Source: Opitutaceae bacterium (GTDB lineage: Bacteria; Verrucomicrobiota; Verrucomicrobiia; Opitutales; Opitutaceae). Taken from it: DNA of 53,721 nt. The position numbers and the translations under genes are program-made. Location of the stretch: positions 1 to 53,721 of the forward strand of contig JANQSC010000061.1 in NCBI GenBank assembly GCA_028284235.1, given 5' to 3'. Shown in pieces: positions 34,695 through 44,017 of this stretch (positions within the stretch are counted from its first letter, which is position 1; each line of letters begins with the position of its first letter). Below the pieces are notes generated by a model. The model was not told where the DNA came from. It did no database searches and worked only from the letters and a program-made list of their open reading frames with translations.

Positions 34695-35744
34695 TTGTCC
34701 GTGAAGAAACGGGTCACTTTGCAGGACATCGCCAACCAGTTGGGATTCTCCAAGAACACGATATCGCTCGCGCTTCGCGACAGTCCACAAATATCCGCTG
34801 CGACAAAAAAGAAGATCAAGCGAGCCGCCGACTCCCTCGGTTATCGGCCCAACGCGGTGGTCTCTCGACTCATGGCCGAGCTCCGGGCCAGTCAAACGTC
34901 CAAATTCCAAGCCAAACTGGCCCTCTTCAACGCCAACGAAGATCAGACCGCCTTCACCGAGCACCCCACCATTCCCGCCTACGTCGACGGATGCCAACGG
35001 CGAGCCAAGCAATTGGGATACTCCTTCGACATTTTCTGGATGCATGATCCAGCGACAAACTCCAATCGTTTACTCCAAATTCTGAATACACGCAATATCA
35101 AAGGAATCGTCGTCGTCGGCCTCATGGGCGGAAACCAGCTGCCCGAACGACTCAATCCCGTTTGGGAGGATTTCCCGATAGTCGTCACCGGCGTACGCAC
35201 CCGCAACCCGACTTTGTCCTTCGCCTGCGTCGACCACCACATGCTCACCCTCAGAGCCATCGAACGCCTCGCCGAACTCGGCTACAAACGGCCCGCTCTC
35301 GTGATAGACGAGACGATCGACCTACTGGTAGAACGAAGATTCACTGCCGGATTTTCAACCGGGCAGCAGCAATTCCTCAAAGCGGATCGAATTCCTCCCT
35401 TCATCCAGTATCGCGAAGCGAAACGAAACCCGGAAGTATTCAAATCCTGGTTGCTAAAAAAGCGTCCCGACGCGGTTTTAACGCTCTACCAATCGGTTTA
35501 CCGCTGGATTGAGGACGCGGGGCTGCGTGTCCCCGACGACATTGGCTTCGCCCAGCTCGAACAGCGCAACGACGATTCCGCCATCGCCGGTATGGACCAG
35601 CACAACGACATCGCGGGCGAAGCCGCAGTCGACATGGTAATCAGCCAAATCCACAACAACGAAGCAGGCGTCCCGCAATTTCCGCGCTCGACGCTCGTCG
35701 GCGCCACTTGGAGGGAAGGCGAGTCGGTCGCCGCGCAGCCATAA
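34695..35744 (+). CDS. LacI-family transcriptional regulator
   Basis: 349 residues. The helix-turn-helix VTLQDIANQLGFSKNTISLA occupies about 8-27, followed by the hinge region and a periplasmic-binding-protein-like sensor domain (SYGFDIFW-type strands; PALVIDETI near 197). It starts at TTG 34695 or GTG 34701. It binds an operator as a dimer and releases it on binding a sugar. It lies between deoC and an SDR, opposite the SDR-FAH operon, so it probably controls the whole divergent locus. Confidence 0.92.
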   Translation: MSVKKRVTLQDIANQLGFSKNTISLALRDSPQISAATKKKIKRAADSLGYRPNAVVSRLMAELRASQTSKFQAKLALFNANEDQTAFTEHPTIPAYVDGCQRRAKQLGYSFDIFWMHDPATNSNRLLQILNTRNIKGIVVVGLMGGNQLPERLNPVWEDFPIVVTGVRTRNPTLSFACVDHHMLTLRAIERLAELGYKRPALVIDETIDLLVERRFTAGFSTGQQQFLKADRIPPFIQYREAKRNPEVFKSWLLKKRPDAVLTLYQSVYRWIEDAGLRVPDDIGFAQLEQRNDDSAIAGMDQHNDIAGEAAVDMVISQIHNNEAGVPQFPRSTLVGATWREGESVAAQP

Positions 35745-35810
35745 CCGCTTTCCCAACCCACGCTTGCCAAACGCCCGCCCATCCCTTTACACGAAAGCGA
35801 CACTACCGCT

Positions 35811-36596
35811 ATGACTTCCTCCAGCAATCGTTTCGATTTAACCGGCCGCGCGGCCCTGATCACCGGCTCTACCCAAGGGATCGGATTCGCCATGGCCGAA
35901 GCCCTCGCCGATTCCGGCGCGAGTATCGTGCTCAACGGCACGAGCGATCCCGAGGTCGCCCAACCCGCAGTCGACGCGCTCAAAAAATCCGGGCAAGACG
36001 CCTGGTATTGCCAGTCCGACCTGTCCCAGCCCGGCGCCGCCCACGACCTGTACGAGCAAGCGGTCGCTCGCGCCGGCCACATCGACATCCTCATATCCAA
36101 CGCTTCAGTACAGCGCTTCACGCCCTTTCTTGACGTAACCGAGGAAGAAATGGATTTCCAGTTTGCCACGAACTTCAAAGCGTCGCTCGTTCTCATCCAG
36201 CTCGCGTGCGCCGCCATGCAAAAAAAAGGCTGGGGTCGCATTGTCACCGTCGGCAGCGTCCAGGAAGAAAACTACAACTCCAAGTACGCCGTTTACGGAG
36301 CCTTGAAAGCCGCCCAAACGCACCTGGTCAAGGGCCTCTCGAAAACCTACAGCAAAGACGGAATCACCTTCAACAACATCGCCCCCGGCGCCTTCGACAC
36401 CGTTCGCAACAAGGAGTACTTCGCCAACCCCGACAACTTGGCGAAGATGGTCGCGAAGATCCCCACGGGGCGCGTCGGACAGCCGGACGACTGCGCCGGC
36501 GCCGCCTTGCTGCTCTGCTCCGACGCCGGTAAATACATCACCGGCGCCAACCTCTTCGTCGACGGCGGGATGAGGCACAAGCCCGACCCGGAATAG
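35811..36596 (+). CDS. short-chain dehydrogenase (sugar-dehydrogenase-like)
   Basis: A 261-residue classical SDR with TGSTQGIG at 18-25, ISNAS near 95-99 in place of the usual NNAG, and catalytic Ser149, Tyr162 and Lys166. The motif variant SNAS and the sequence NIAPGAFDT resemble SDRs that act on sugars or uronates. It is the third gene after deoC and lacI (66-bp gap). Its substrate is unknown. Confidence 0.88.
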   Translation: MTSSSNRFDLTGRAALITGSTQGIGFAMAEALADSGASIVLNGTSDPEVAQPAVDALKKSGQDAWYCQSDLSQPGAAHDLYEQAVARAGHIDILISNASVQRFTPFLDVTEEEMDFQFATNFKASLVLIQLACAAMQKKGWGRIVTVGSVQEENYNSKYAVYGALKAAQTHLVKGLSKTYSKDGITFNNIAPGAFDTVRNKEYFANPDNLAKMVAKIPTGRVGQPDDCAGAALLLCSDAGKYITGANLFVDGGMRHKPDPE

Positions 36597-36681
36597 TGCG
36601 CTGTCATAGAGATTCTGAGTGTTAGTTGCAGTAACTAGTCCCGTATGGAGTTTAAAACGGGATAGCGCCCATATGCCGTTG

Positions 36682-36890
36682 GGAATCGATTCCTTTATCC
36701 GCGACGCGGAAAAAGGATGCCTCCCTTCGGTCGGCAAATAACAATTTGATCTTTCAATGGCTTTACTTCCCTCCCGTCAAACGGGAGGGATCCTATTGGC
36801 TCGACCCGCAAAGCGGGTTGAGACTCCTAGTGACGAGCGAGCGAAGCGAGCAAGGAACGATGACTATCTTGTTCATCGATCGCTCCGTTT
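36682..36890. repeat. hairpin cluster, possible variant of the six-hairpin array
   Basis: A series of short palindromes in the gene-free gap 36597-36951: GGAATCGATTCC (36682-36693), TCCGC/GCGGA (36698-36710), CCCTCCCGT/ACGGGAGGG (36769-36789), the linker ATCCT, then CTCGACCCGC/GCGGGTTGAG (36800-36822). The ATCCT linker between two changed stems mirrors the array at 51139-51349. Confidence 0.6.
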
Positions 36891-36951
36891 CGCTCAAGAT
36901 CCCGCAGAGTCAGGGCAACGTTGCTGTTTCTTTCTTAGCCTTCGACGTACA

Positions 36952-37905
36952 CTAGTTCACCCGGTTCACCGTCGCCCCGGCGACAAACGCCTGCAAATTT
37001 TCAGCGGACATGCGCATCAAACGCTCCCGGGCCGCCTTTGTCGCCCAGGCGATGTGAGGGGTAATAAAACAGTTCTTGGCGCTCAGTAGCGGATTGTCAG
37101 GAGACGGTGGTTCCGAAGAAAGCACATCCAGTCCGGCCCCGGCAATACGGCCTCGGTTCAATGCGTCCGCCAGCGCCTGCTCGTCTACCAATTGCCCCCT
37201 TCCTGTATTCAAAAGATACGCGCTCGGTTTCATTAGTTCGATGCGAGTTGCATTCACCAGGTTCTCCGTATCCGGCGTTAACGGACAATGCAGCGAAATG
37301 AAATCGCTTTCCTCGAAAAGTTCGTCCATCGAGCGCCACTCCACGCCTTCAGGCGCCGCCCGGCTCGGATCGCGCGTGAACGCCACGACTTTCATGCCAA
37401 ACCCTCCGGCAATCCGGGCCACCGCGCTTCCGATTTCGCCCAGGCCCACGATGCCAATGGTCAAATCCTTCAACTCGAGCAACGGATAGCTCCAATAGCA
37501 GAAATCCGCGCAATTCGCCCAGCCGCCGTCCTGCGCGTCTTTCGCCTGCTCCGCCAGTCGATGGGTGAAATTCAGTATGTGGGCAAAAACCATCTGGGCC
37601 ACCGAATCCGGACCGTAGCCCGCCACGTTGCACACCGGAATATCCCGCTCCGCCGCCGCGTCGACATCGACGATGTTCACCCCCGTGGCGGTCACCCCGA
37701 TGTACTTGAGCGACGGAGCCCCGCGTATTGTTTCCGCGGAGACAATCGCCTTGTTCGTGATCAACGCGTCGCAATCGCGAGCCCGCTCGTTCACCTCCTC
37801 CGGCGTCGAGCGATCGTAAACGACCAATTCGCCCATCGCTTCAAAGGCCGACCAGTCCAGGTCTCCGGGGTTCAGAGTATGTCCGTCCAGCACTACTATC
37901 TTCAT
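36952..37905 (-). CDS. D-2-hydroxyacid dehydrogenase (glycerate/hydroxypyruvate-reductase type)
   Basis: About 317 residues from ATG 37905 (MKIVVLDG, the normal family start; a longer frame reaches 38109 but adds an unrelated stretch). The NAD-binding motif GIVGLGEIGS is at 151-160, and the catalytic residues are Arg236 (NTGRG), Glu265 (SSEPP) and His284 (TPHIAW). It reduces 2-keto acids such as hydroxypyruvate or glyoxylate. It may serve the nearby sugar-acid locus or serine/glyoxylate metabolism. Confidence 0.9.
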   Translation of the reverse strand: MKIVVLDGHTLNPGDLDWSAFEAMGELVVYDRSTPEEVNERARDCDALITNKAIVSAETIRGAPSLKYIGVTATGVNIVDVDAAAERDIPVCNVAGYGPDSVAQMVFAHILNFTHRLAEQAKDAQDGGWANCADFCYWSYPLLELKDLTIGIVGLGEIGSAVARIAGGFGMKVVAFTRDPSRAAPEGVEWRSMDELFEESDFISLHCPLTPDTENLVNATRIELMKPSAYLLNTGRGQLVDEQALADALNRGRIAGAGLDVLSSEPPSPDNPLLSAKNCFITPHIAWATKAARERLMRMSAENLQAFVAGATVNRVN

Positions 37906-38149
37906 CGTCTCGAAATAACTGACAAAATTGGGGTTGAAACGCTCAGCCTCGCGAAACGAACCGAATTGAGCAAACCCCATTTTATCACAGAGACGGTCGC
38001 ACCAACGAGTGTTGAACAAGTCAGATTTGAGCAAATCCTCTCGTAACGCCTTCGCTCGCCCGTTCTCGCGCTGCGCGCATACACTTCGACTCAAACCCTG
38101 CGTTTTCAAATCCTAATAGCCCCTCCTCAAGGAAGCCAGAACGCATTTG

Positions 38150-38163
38150 CGCATTGCAATGCG
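38150..38163. promoter_or_regulatory. 14-bp palindrome upstream of dapF
   Basis: CGCATTGCAATGCG is a perfect palindrome 33 bases before the dapF start, in the region between the divergent hydroxyacid dehydrogenase and dapF genes. A possible operator; chance palindromes of this size do occur. Confidence 0.3.
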
Positions 38164-38195
38164 TCTCCAAATCGTTTCCTAAAAGCACTCGTACG

Positions 38196-39005
38196 ATGGA
38201 AATCGCATTCACAAAAATGCATGGAGCCGGCAACGACTTCGTGATGATCGAGAATCTCGATGGTTCAATCGAGCTGACGAGCGAGCAAGTGGCTGCCCTG
38301 TGCGATCGCCGATTCGGCATCGGGGCCGACGGTCTTATCCTGCTCAATCCGCCCGTCGAGCCGAACACCGACGCCACCATGATCTACTACAACGCGGACG
38401 GCGGACGCGTCGACATGTGCGGCAATGGAGCCCGGTGCTTCACGTCGTTCGCCATCCAAAACGAAGTCGGCGACGGACAATCCGTCTCCTTCCAAACCGA
38501 CGCCGGACCGATGAAGGCCCTCGCCAACGACGGCATCTTCACGATCAACATGACCCCCGTCCACTCGATCGCGCTCGACCAGTCGCTCTCCACCCGAAAC
38601 GGCGAGTTCCAATACGACTTCATGAACACCGGCGTCGAGCACGTCGTGGTGTTTCGTCCCGACGTCGACCAAGTCGACATCGTTCCGGAAGGTAGCGCCA
38701 TTCGCTACCACGACAATTTCCCGGATGGCACGAACGCCAACTTCGCCGAGATTCAAGACGATGGCGTCATCAAAGTTCGTACTTACGAGCGAGGAGTCGA
38801 GGACGAAACCCTCGCGTGCGGCACCGGCGTGGTCGCTGTGGCGATCGCCGCCAACTTGACCCGAGAGCAACCCACTCCAGTGTCGATGCTCGTGCGGGGC
38901 GGCGACGTTTTATCCGTCGATTTCGACCGCCAAGGCGACGCGATCAGCAACATCACCCTCACTGGCCCCGCCAAGGTCGTCTACACCGGCGTCGTTGAAG
39001 TCTAA
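38196..39005 (+). CDS. dapF: diaminopimelate epimerase
   Basis: 269 residues. The start FTKMHGAGNDFVMIEN and the two catalytic cysteines, Cys75 in DMCGNGARC and Cys208 in LACGTGVVA, define the enzyme. It converts LL- to meso-diaminopimelate for lysine and peptidoglycan synthesis in the cytoplasm. The ATG at 38196 is preferred to an upstream TTG (38154) because it gives the standard N-terminus. Single gene, divergent from the hydroxyacid dehydrogenase. Confidence 0.95.
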   Translation: MEIAFTKMHGAGNDFVMIENLDGSIELTSEQVAALCDRRFGIGADGLILLNPPVEPNTDATMIYYNADGGRVDMCGNGARCFTSFAIQNEVGDGQSVSFQTDAGPMKALANDGIFTINMTPVHSIALDQSLSTRNGEFQYDFMNTGVEHVVVFRPDVDQVDIVPEGSAIRYHDNFPDGTNANFAEIQDDGVIKVRTYERGVEDETLACGTGVVAVAIAANLTREQPTPVSMLVRGGDVLSVDFDRQGDAISNITLTGPAKVVYTGVVEV

Positions 39006-39017
39006 ACGCCACAGCAA

Positions 39018-39116
39018 TCAATCCTAATCCTACTCCTAATCACAATCCTAATCACTCGCCTCAAAAACCTCGTTCGGTTTGATTAAGATTAGGAGTAGGA
39101 TTAAGAGTATGATTTG
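39018..39116. repeat. inverted array of degenerate TAATCC hexamers, copy 2
   Basis: The left arm carries TAATCC, TACTCC, TAATCA and CAATCC hexamers; the right arm, GATTAGGAGTAGGATTAAGA, is the reverse complement. It lies between convergent dapF and pyrD. The spacer differs from copy 1. Confidence 0.75.
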
Positions 39117-39161
39117 TTGAGGGAACGATTGGGCCGTTTCCAAGAGAGAGTCTGGCAAACC

Positions 39162-40208
39162 CTAGTCCAGCTCCTTGGCCAGAAAGTGAGCGATCCGTTT
39201 CGCGAGAAACGGACCCTCGTAGACCATTCCGGTGTAGATTTGCGTCAAAGTGGCTCCCGCGTCGATCTTGCGCTTGGCCGTATCGGGACTGTAAATACCG
39301 CCAACGCCGATAATGGGCAGTTCGCCATTAGCGCGTTTCGCGATTTTCGCTATAATTTCCGTCGACATCGCTTCCACCGGCTCGCCGCTGATACCGCCCG
39401 CTTGATCGATATCCTGGAACGGTTCGGGGCGAGCCATGGTTGTATTCGTAGCGATAATACCATCTAGACCGAGATCCATTAGAATCTCCAGAATCCCGTC
39501 GAGCTGGACATCGCTCAAATCGGGAGCGATCTTGAGCAATATCGGGCGCCGCTCCGCCCGCTCGCCGTTGAGACGGCAAAGTTCCCCCAGCAGGTCAGAG
39601 AGGCGGGACTCTTCTTGCAGCTTGCGCAAGTCCGGCGTATTCGGGCTGCTCACGTTGACCACAAGGTAGTCGGCATGGTCCGCAAGAGCGAGAAACGACG
39701 CCCGGTAGTCCGCCACGGCCTCGTCCAGCGAGGCCACTTTCGACTTGCCAATATTGACACCGAGCGGAATGCGCCGCTGCCCCGGACCCGGCATGTCCGC
39801 CAAGCGTGCCGCCACCGCTTCCGCGCCGTCGTTGTTGAAGCCCATACGATTCAGCAACGCGCCCTCCTCCGGGAACCGAAACATGCGTGGCTTCGGGTTT
39901 CCTGGCTGCGCCAGAGCTGTCACGGTTCCAATCTCCACATGGCCAAAACCCAAAGCCTCGAATGCGGGCCAGCACACCGCATTCTTGTCAAACCCCGCCG
40001 CTAAACCCACTCGATTTGGAAAAGAAAGGCCGAACGCTTCCACCGGTTTCACCTCTGTCGGAACGCGATTCCAGGCGGCAAGAAGCGGTCGCAATCCCGG
40101 CGTGTGCGACAGGAGCGTCAGCGCGTCCACCGCGAGATGATGCGCCTTTTCCGGATCCATCCGGAAGAACAGCGGCTTCAGGAAATTCTTATAGAAAGGA
40201 GCGCTCAT
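39162..40208 (-). CDS. pyrD: dihydroorotate dehydrogenase, quinone-type (class 2)
   Basis: About 348 residues from ATG 40208 (a longer frame to 40253 adds an atypical stretch). The N-terminal membrane-associating helix region LKPLFFRMDPEKAHHLAV, the FMN-site GLAAGFDKNA near 68-77, and the catalytic Ser188 in NVSSPNTP mark class 2. It oxidises dihydroorotate and passes electrons to quinone in the inner membrane for pyrimidine synthesis. Convergent with dapF. Confidence 0.95.
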   Translation of the reverse strand: MSAPFYKNFLKPLFFRMDPEKAHHLAVDALTLLSHTPGLRPLLAAWNRVPTEVKPVEAFGLSFPNRVGLAAGFDKNAVCWPAFEALGFGHVEIGTVTALAQPGNPKPRMFRFPEEGALLNRMGFNNDGAEAVAARLADMPGPGQRRIPLGVNIGKSKVASLDEAVADYRASFLALADHADYLVVNVSSPNTPDLRKLQEESRLSDLLGELCRLNGERAERRPILLKIAPDLSDVQLDGILEILMDLGLDGIIATNTTMARPEPFQDIDQAGGISGEPVEAMSTEIIAKIAKRANGELPIIGVGGIYSPDTAKRKIDAGATLTQIYTGMVYEGPFLAKRIAHFLAKELD

Positions 40209-40483
40209 AGTCCGGCGACGAGGCCAACAGATGCACCCGCCCATTGAAAGCAAAATGCGCCTCTTCAGGAGTTCTCGGAAAACGCCTCATCCAAAAAAAC
40301 GCTAATCTCCCCCTATTGCGCGCCGATGAGGCTAGACATATCCAAATTGTAAGGACGATTCCTCCCGGTTCGGAGCGAAATTCCCTCGAAAAACCTGCGA
40401 AACTGGAAATTCTTATTTTTTTGCCCTTTCATTAGTTGACTAAACCATACCACCCGTTTTTTGGTGAGTTCATAACGCTTCAT

Positions 40484-41224
40484 ATGCCCGGAACGACAAA
40501 TCAGATTGAATGGTGCACAGTCAGGCTCGGAGAGGACCTGAACTGGTGGGTCGTGGAAGTCAGCGACGACGTTCACTGGGACGTCGACGGTCTGAGCATA
40601 ATCGACCCCCGCCAAATCGCGCACCTCATCGACCTGGCCGAGCCGCTTCGCGAATACAATTTCGACCAAGACATCATGGACCGGGCGTTTATCGCCTTCA
40701 AGATCCAGAAAGACCTGGGCGAAGGCCTCGTCCGCCTCGTCCGCACCAAGGAGAGCTTTTTCGACACGGACGAACCTCTCTTCGGTTTGCCCGACGTCGT
40801 CGACGAGGAAAACGGCCCCTACGCCGACTTCCTCAATCATGTGACCCGAATCCGCGTCAGCATGCTCAACGACATCATCGACTTCGAGCAAAACCTTACC
40901 GTCGACGAACTCGAAGAGGAACTCCGCGAAGAGGAAAACAACAATTTCATCGAAGGCCGCTCCGTTCACATGTTCACCGAAGTCACCAACATCCTCGACT
41001 ACGTGCCCGTCGGCTGGGAACTGGATGGGGACGACGACGAGGACGGCGACGGGAGCGAGGAGGAAGAGATCGAGGACTACCCCGACATCGACGACGAAGA
41101 GGCCAAGAAGATTAGCGAAAGCGAAAACCTGAAGTGGGACGAGGACGAAGAGGAAGACGAATCGGACGACTCCTACCAAGGCGGCCCGCCCGACGAAGAC
41201 GAAGAAGAAGAGCTGCCTCAGTAG
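40484..41224 (+). CDS. protein with a highly acidic C-terminal tail
   Basis: About 246 residues from ATG 40484 (the frame is open to 40436). Residues 1-180 form a globular region with many aromatic residues (NQIEWCTVRLGEDLNWWVVE). The last 65 residues are almost wholly Asp/Glu (for example DGDDDEDGDGSEEEEIEDYP). No signal peptide, so cytoplasmic. Function unknown; acidic tails often bind basic proteins or nucleic-acid-binding partners. A strong terminator follows. Confidence 0.7.
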   Translation: MPGTTNQIEWCTVRLGEDLNWWVVEVSDDVHWDVDGLSIIDPRQIAHLIDLAEPLREYNFDQDIMDRAFIAFKIQKDLGEGLVRLVRTKESFFDTDEPLFGLPDVVDEENGPYADFLNHVTRIRVSMLNDIIDFEQNLTVDELEEELREEENNNFIEGRSVHMFTEVTNILDYVPVGWELDGDDDEDGDGSEEEEIEDYPDIDDEEAKKISESENLKWDEDEEEDESDDSYQGGPPDEDEEEELPQ

Positions 41225-41250
41225 ACCGGCCCAAAAAACGAACTCACGAG

Positions 41251-41276
41251 AGCGACCTGTCACGGTCGCTTTTTTT
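41251..41276 (+). terminator. Rho-independent terminator
   Basis: AGCGACC and GGTCGCT form a seven-base-pair stem with loop TGTCAC, followed by seven T. It ends transcription of the acidic-tail gene and protects the convergent hemB. Confidence 0.9.
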
Positions 41277-41300
41277 AATGGCTGAGGAACGCTCGAAGCC

Positions 41301-42326
41301 CTAGCCGAGCGATTCCGCAATCTCCCGAGCGAAATAGGTCAAAATCAAGTCGGAACCCGCTCGTTTAATCGCCAACAGCGACTCGTCCCGGCTCCGCTCG
41401 TAATCGAGCCAGCCCAGTTTCGCCGCCGCATGGATTTGGGCGTATTCGCCGGACACCTGGTACGCCGCCATCGGCAAGGAGGTCGCCTCCCTCAACTCCC
41501 GAATGATGTCCAGATAAGGCCCCGCAGGCTTCACCATCAGAAAATCCGCTCCTTCTTCTTCGTCCAACAGCGCGTCGGCAATCGCTTCGCGCCGATTGCC
41601 CGGATTCAGTTGGTAGGTTTTCTTGTCCAGCTGCGTAGTCCCCGCCGCGCTGGCGCTTCCAACCGCCTCGCGAAACGGGCCATAGTACGCGGAAGCAAAC
41701 TTCGCCGAATACGCCATGATCGCCGTATCCGTGTATCCCAATTCATCTAAACACTCCCGAATTGCCCCCACACGCCCATCCATCATATCGGAAGGAGCGA
41801 CAATGTCCACGCCCGCCGCCGCCTGGAGTCCGGCCATCGCGCACAGACGCTCGACCGTCTCGTCGTTGAGCACGTTGTCTCCCGCGTCGTTGAGCAACCC
41901 GTCATGGCCGTGCGAGGTGTACGGGTCCAAGGCCACATCGGTGATCACCGCGATCTCCGGCACCGCGTCCTTGATCGAACGCACAGCCCGCAACACCAAG
42001 CCGTCCGGGTTGGTCGACTCGCTTCCCGTCTCGTCCTTGAGCCCGGGATCGATACTCGGAAACAGAGCGACCGCCCGCACACCCAAGTCCGCCAACTGGC
42101 GGCATTCCTCGACCAGATCCGTCACATTGCGGCGAAATACGCCCGGCATACTGCCCACCGGCTCCTTTTTTCCCGAACCATCCACCACGAAAAGCGGCGC
42201 GATGAGATCCTCCCGCCTCAACCAAGTTTCCCGCGTCATCGCCCGCAGCGCCGCCGTTCGACGCAGCCTTCTTGGCCGCCTCCCTAAATCGAGCTTGAAA
42301 TCTTCGGTGCGATCAGAATGGTTCAT
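41301..42326 (-). CDS. hemB: delta-aminolevulinic acid dehydratase (porphobilinogen synthase)
   Basis: 341 residues. The two active-site lysines are Lys209 (AYSAKF) and Lys266 (FLMVKPA). It joins two 5-aminolevulinate molecules to porphobilinogen in haem synthesis. At the metal site the cysteines of zinc enzymes are replaced by Ala132, Asp134 and Asp142, so this is the magnesium-type. Haem supply is relevant to the c-type heme protein at 12.7 kb. Single gene, minus strand. Confidence 0.95.
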   Translation of the reverse strand: MNHSDRTEDFKLDLGRRPRRLRRTAALRAMTRETWLRREDLIAPLFVVDGSGKKEPVGSMPGVFRRNVTDLVEECRQLADLGVRAVALFPSIDPGLKDETGSESTNPDGLVLRAVRSIKDAVPEIAVITDVALDPYTSHGHDGLLNDAGDNVLNDETVERLCAMAGLQAAAGVDIVAPSDMMDGRVGAIRECLDELGYTDTAIMAYSAKFASAYYGPFREAVGSASAAGTTQLDKKTYQLNPGNRREAIADALLDEEEGADFLMVKPAGPYLDIIRELREATSLPMAAYQVSGEYAQIHAAAKLGWLDYERSRDESLLAIKRAGSDLILTYFAREIAESLG

Positions 42327-42433
42327 AGCGAAATTCGTGGCAACATGCGTAAACTAACGACAACACGCAAATCAGAAGAGCGCTTGAACGCAAGTGTTTG
42401 CGTCGGTTGTTTGACCACGACTACCTGCTAACT

Positions 42434-42483
42434 CGCCAGGCCTTCCCAACGATTAAAGTCGTTTCGAAGAATCAAGCCTGGCG
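42434..42483. promoter_or_regulatory. inverted repeat in the cysS leader
   Basis: CGCCAGGC (42434-42441) and GCCTGGCG (42476-42483) are exact inverted repeats with a 34-base loop, about 45 bases before the cysS start. It may be a leader hairpin. I see no T-box motif (no specifier or TGGN-type bulge). Confidence 0.35.
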
Positions 42484-42527
42484 AAGTCAACTAATCCGAC
42501 TCCTCAGTCGTTTCTCCCAACCTCAAT

Positions 42528-43970
42528 ATGTCCGAAGTCATTTTTCACAACACGCTTACTCGAAAAACCGAAGCCATCCAGCCGCGGGACGGCAACCTCG
42601 TCGGCATGTACTGCTGCGGCCCAACCGTGTACGACCACGCCCATATCGGAAACTTCCGGACGTTCCTCTCCCAGGATGTAATGAGGCGAACACTACAAGT
42701 CGCCGGCTACAAGGTTCTCCACGTCCGCAATCTCACCGACGTCGACGACAAAACGATCAAACGTTCCCGCGACGAGGGTAAACCGCTCGCCACGGTCACC
42801 GAGCACTGGACGCGCGTCTTCCACGAAGACTGCGCCCGTCTCAACTTGCTCCCCCCGCAAATCGAACCCAAGGCGACCGACCACATCCAAGAGCAAATCG
42901 ACATGATCAAGTCCCTGCTCGAGAAAGGCCACGCCTACGCCACCCCAGACGGCAGCGTCTACTTTCGTGTGTCCTCGTTCGACGAATACGGCAAACTTTC
43001 TCGCATCGCCGACCGCGAGCTCACCACCACCGCAGCGGACGCCTCGCCCAACGACAGCGACGAATACGACCGCGACTCCATGGCCGATTTCGTCATGTGG
43101 AAGAGCCGCAAAGAAGAAGACGGCGACGTCTACTGGGACAGCCCCTGGGGCGAAGGACGGCCCGGCTGGCACCTCGAGTGCTCCGCCATGGCCATGAAAT
43201 ACCTGGGCAAGAACCTCGACATCCACTCAGGCGGCGAAGACCTCGTGTTCCCCCACCACGAAAACGAAATCGCCCAAAGCGAGTGCTGCTGCGACACCGA
43301 GTTCTTCCGCTACTGGATACACTGCGCCCATCTGCTCGTCGACGGCGGCAAGATGTCCAAGAGCCTCGGCAATTTCTACACCGTCGACGCCATTGAAGAG
43401 AAAGGCTTCGCCCCCGTCACCTTACGCTACGCTCTCACCGCCGGCGCCTACCGCCAGACCATCAACTTCACCCTCGACTCCCTCCACGCCGCCCAAAGCG
43501 CCCTCGCCCGATTGAGACGATTTTCCGACGCGATCCTCGCCGCCGCCGGCCTCAAACGAGCCGCGTTGCTCAAAGCCATCGACAAAGGGAAACACGTCGA
43601 CGACGAATGGGGACCCTTCGCTCCTTCCTGGAAATCCCTCTCGAACGACCTCAACATCCCCGGCGCCCTGGGAAGCATTTTTACCGTTCTCAAGGAAACG
43701 GACATCTCCAACCTCGACCCAGCACAAGCCAGCGCGATCGCCATCTCCTTTCACAAACTGATATTCGCTCTCGGCTACAATCTCGATCAAGTCATTCTCG
43801 AGAAACCCAAAGTGGAAGCGCCCGAGGAAATCCAAGCCCTCGCCCAGCAACGCTGGGAAGCGAAACAAGCCAAGGACTGGGCTGCCGCCGACCAGTTCCG
43901 CGACGAACTCCTCGCAAAGGGCTGGAAAATCCTGGATAGCAAAGACGGCTATACAATCGATCAAATCTAA
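42528..43970 (+). CDS. cysS: cysteinyl-tRNA synthetase
   Basis: 480 residues. The class I signature is HIGN at 39-42 (HIGH variant) after the zinc-site Cys29/Cys30 region ([11 protein letters not shown]); WHLECSAMA and [12 protein letters not shown] complete the zinc site, and KMSKS is at 275-279. It charges tRNA-Cys in the cytoplasm. The length is normal. It precedes thrS by 47 bases on the same strand and may be co-transcribed. Confidence 0.96.
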   Translation: MSEVIFHNTLTRKTEAIQPRDGNLVGMYCCGPTVYDHAHIGNFRTFLSQDVMRRTLQVAGYKVLHVRNLTDVDDKTIKRSRDEGKPLATVTEHWTRVFHEDCARLNLLPPQIEPKATDHIQEQIDMIKSLLEKGHAYATPDGSVYFRVSSFDEYGKLSRIADRELTTTAADASPNDSDEYDRDSMADFVMWKSRKEEDGDVYWDSPWGEGRPGWHLECSAMAMKYLGKNLDIHSGGEDLVFPHHENEIAQSECCCDTEFFRYWIHCAHLLVDGGKMSKSLGNFYTVDAIEEKGFAPVTLRYALTAGAYRQTINFTLDSLHAAQSALARLRRFSDAILAAAGLKRAALLKAIDKGKHVDDEWGPFAPSWKSLSNDLNIPGALGSIFTVLKETDISNLDPAQASAIAISFHKLIFALGYNLDQVILEKPKVEAPEEIQALAQQRWEAKQAKDWAAADQFRDELLAKGWKILDSKDGYTIDQI

Positions 43971-44017
43971 CTTGAAGCCTGCCGACGAACCCCCTACAGC
44001 CTAAACGCCTTCTCTCA

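Noticed and set aside
43971-44017. T-box or other leader riboswitch before thrS
   Set aside because: Only 47 bases separate cysS and thrS, too short for a T-box, and no conserved motif is seen.
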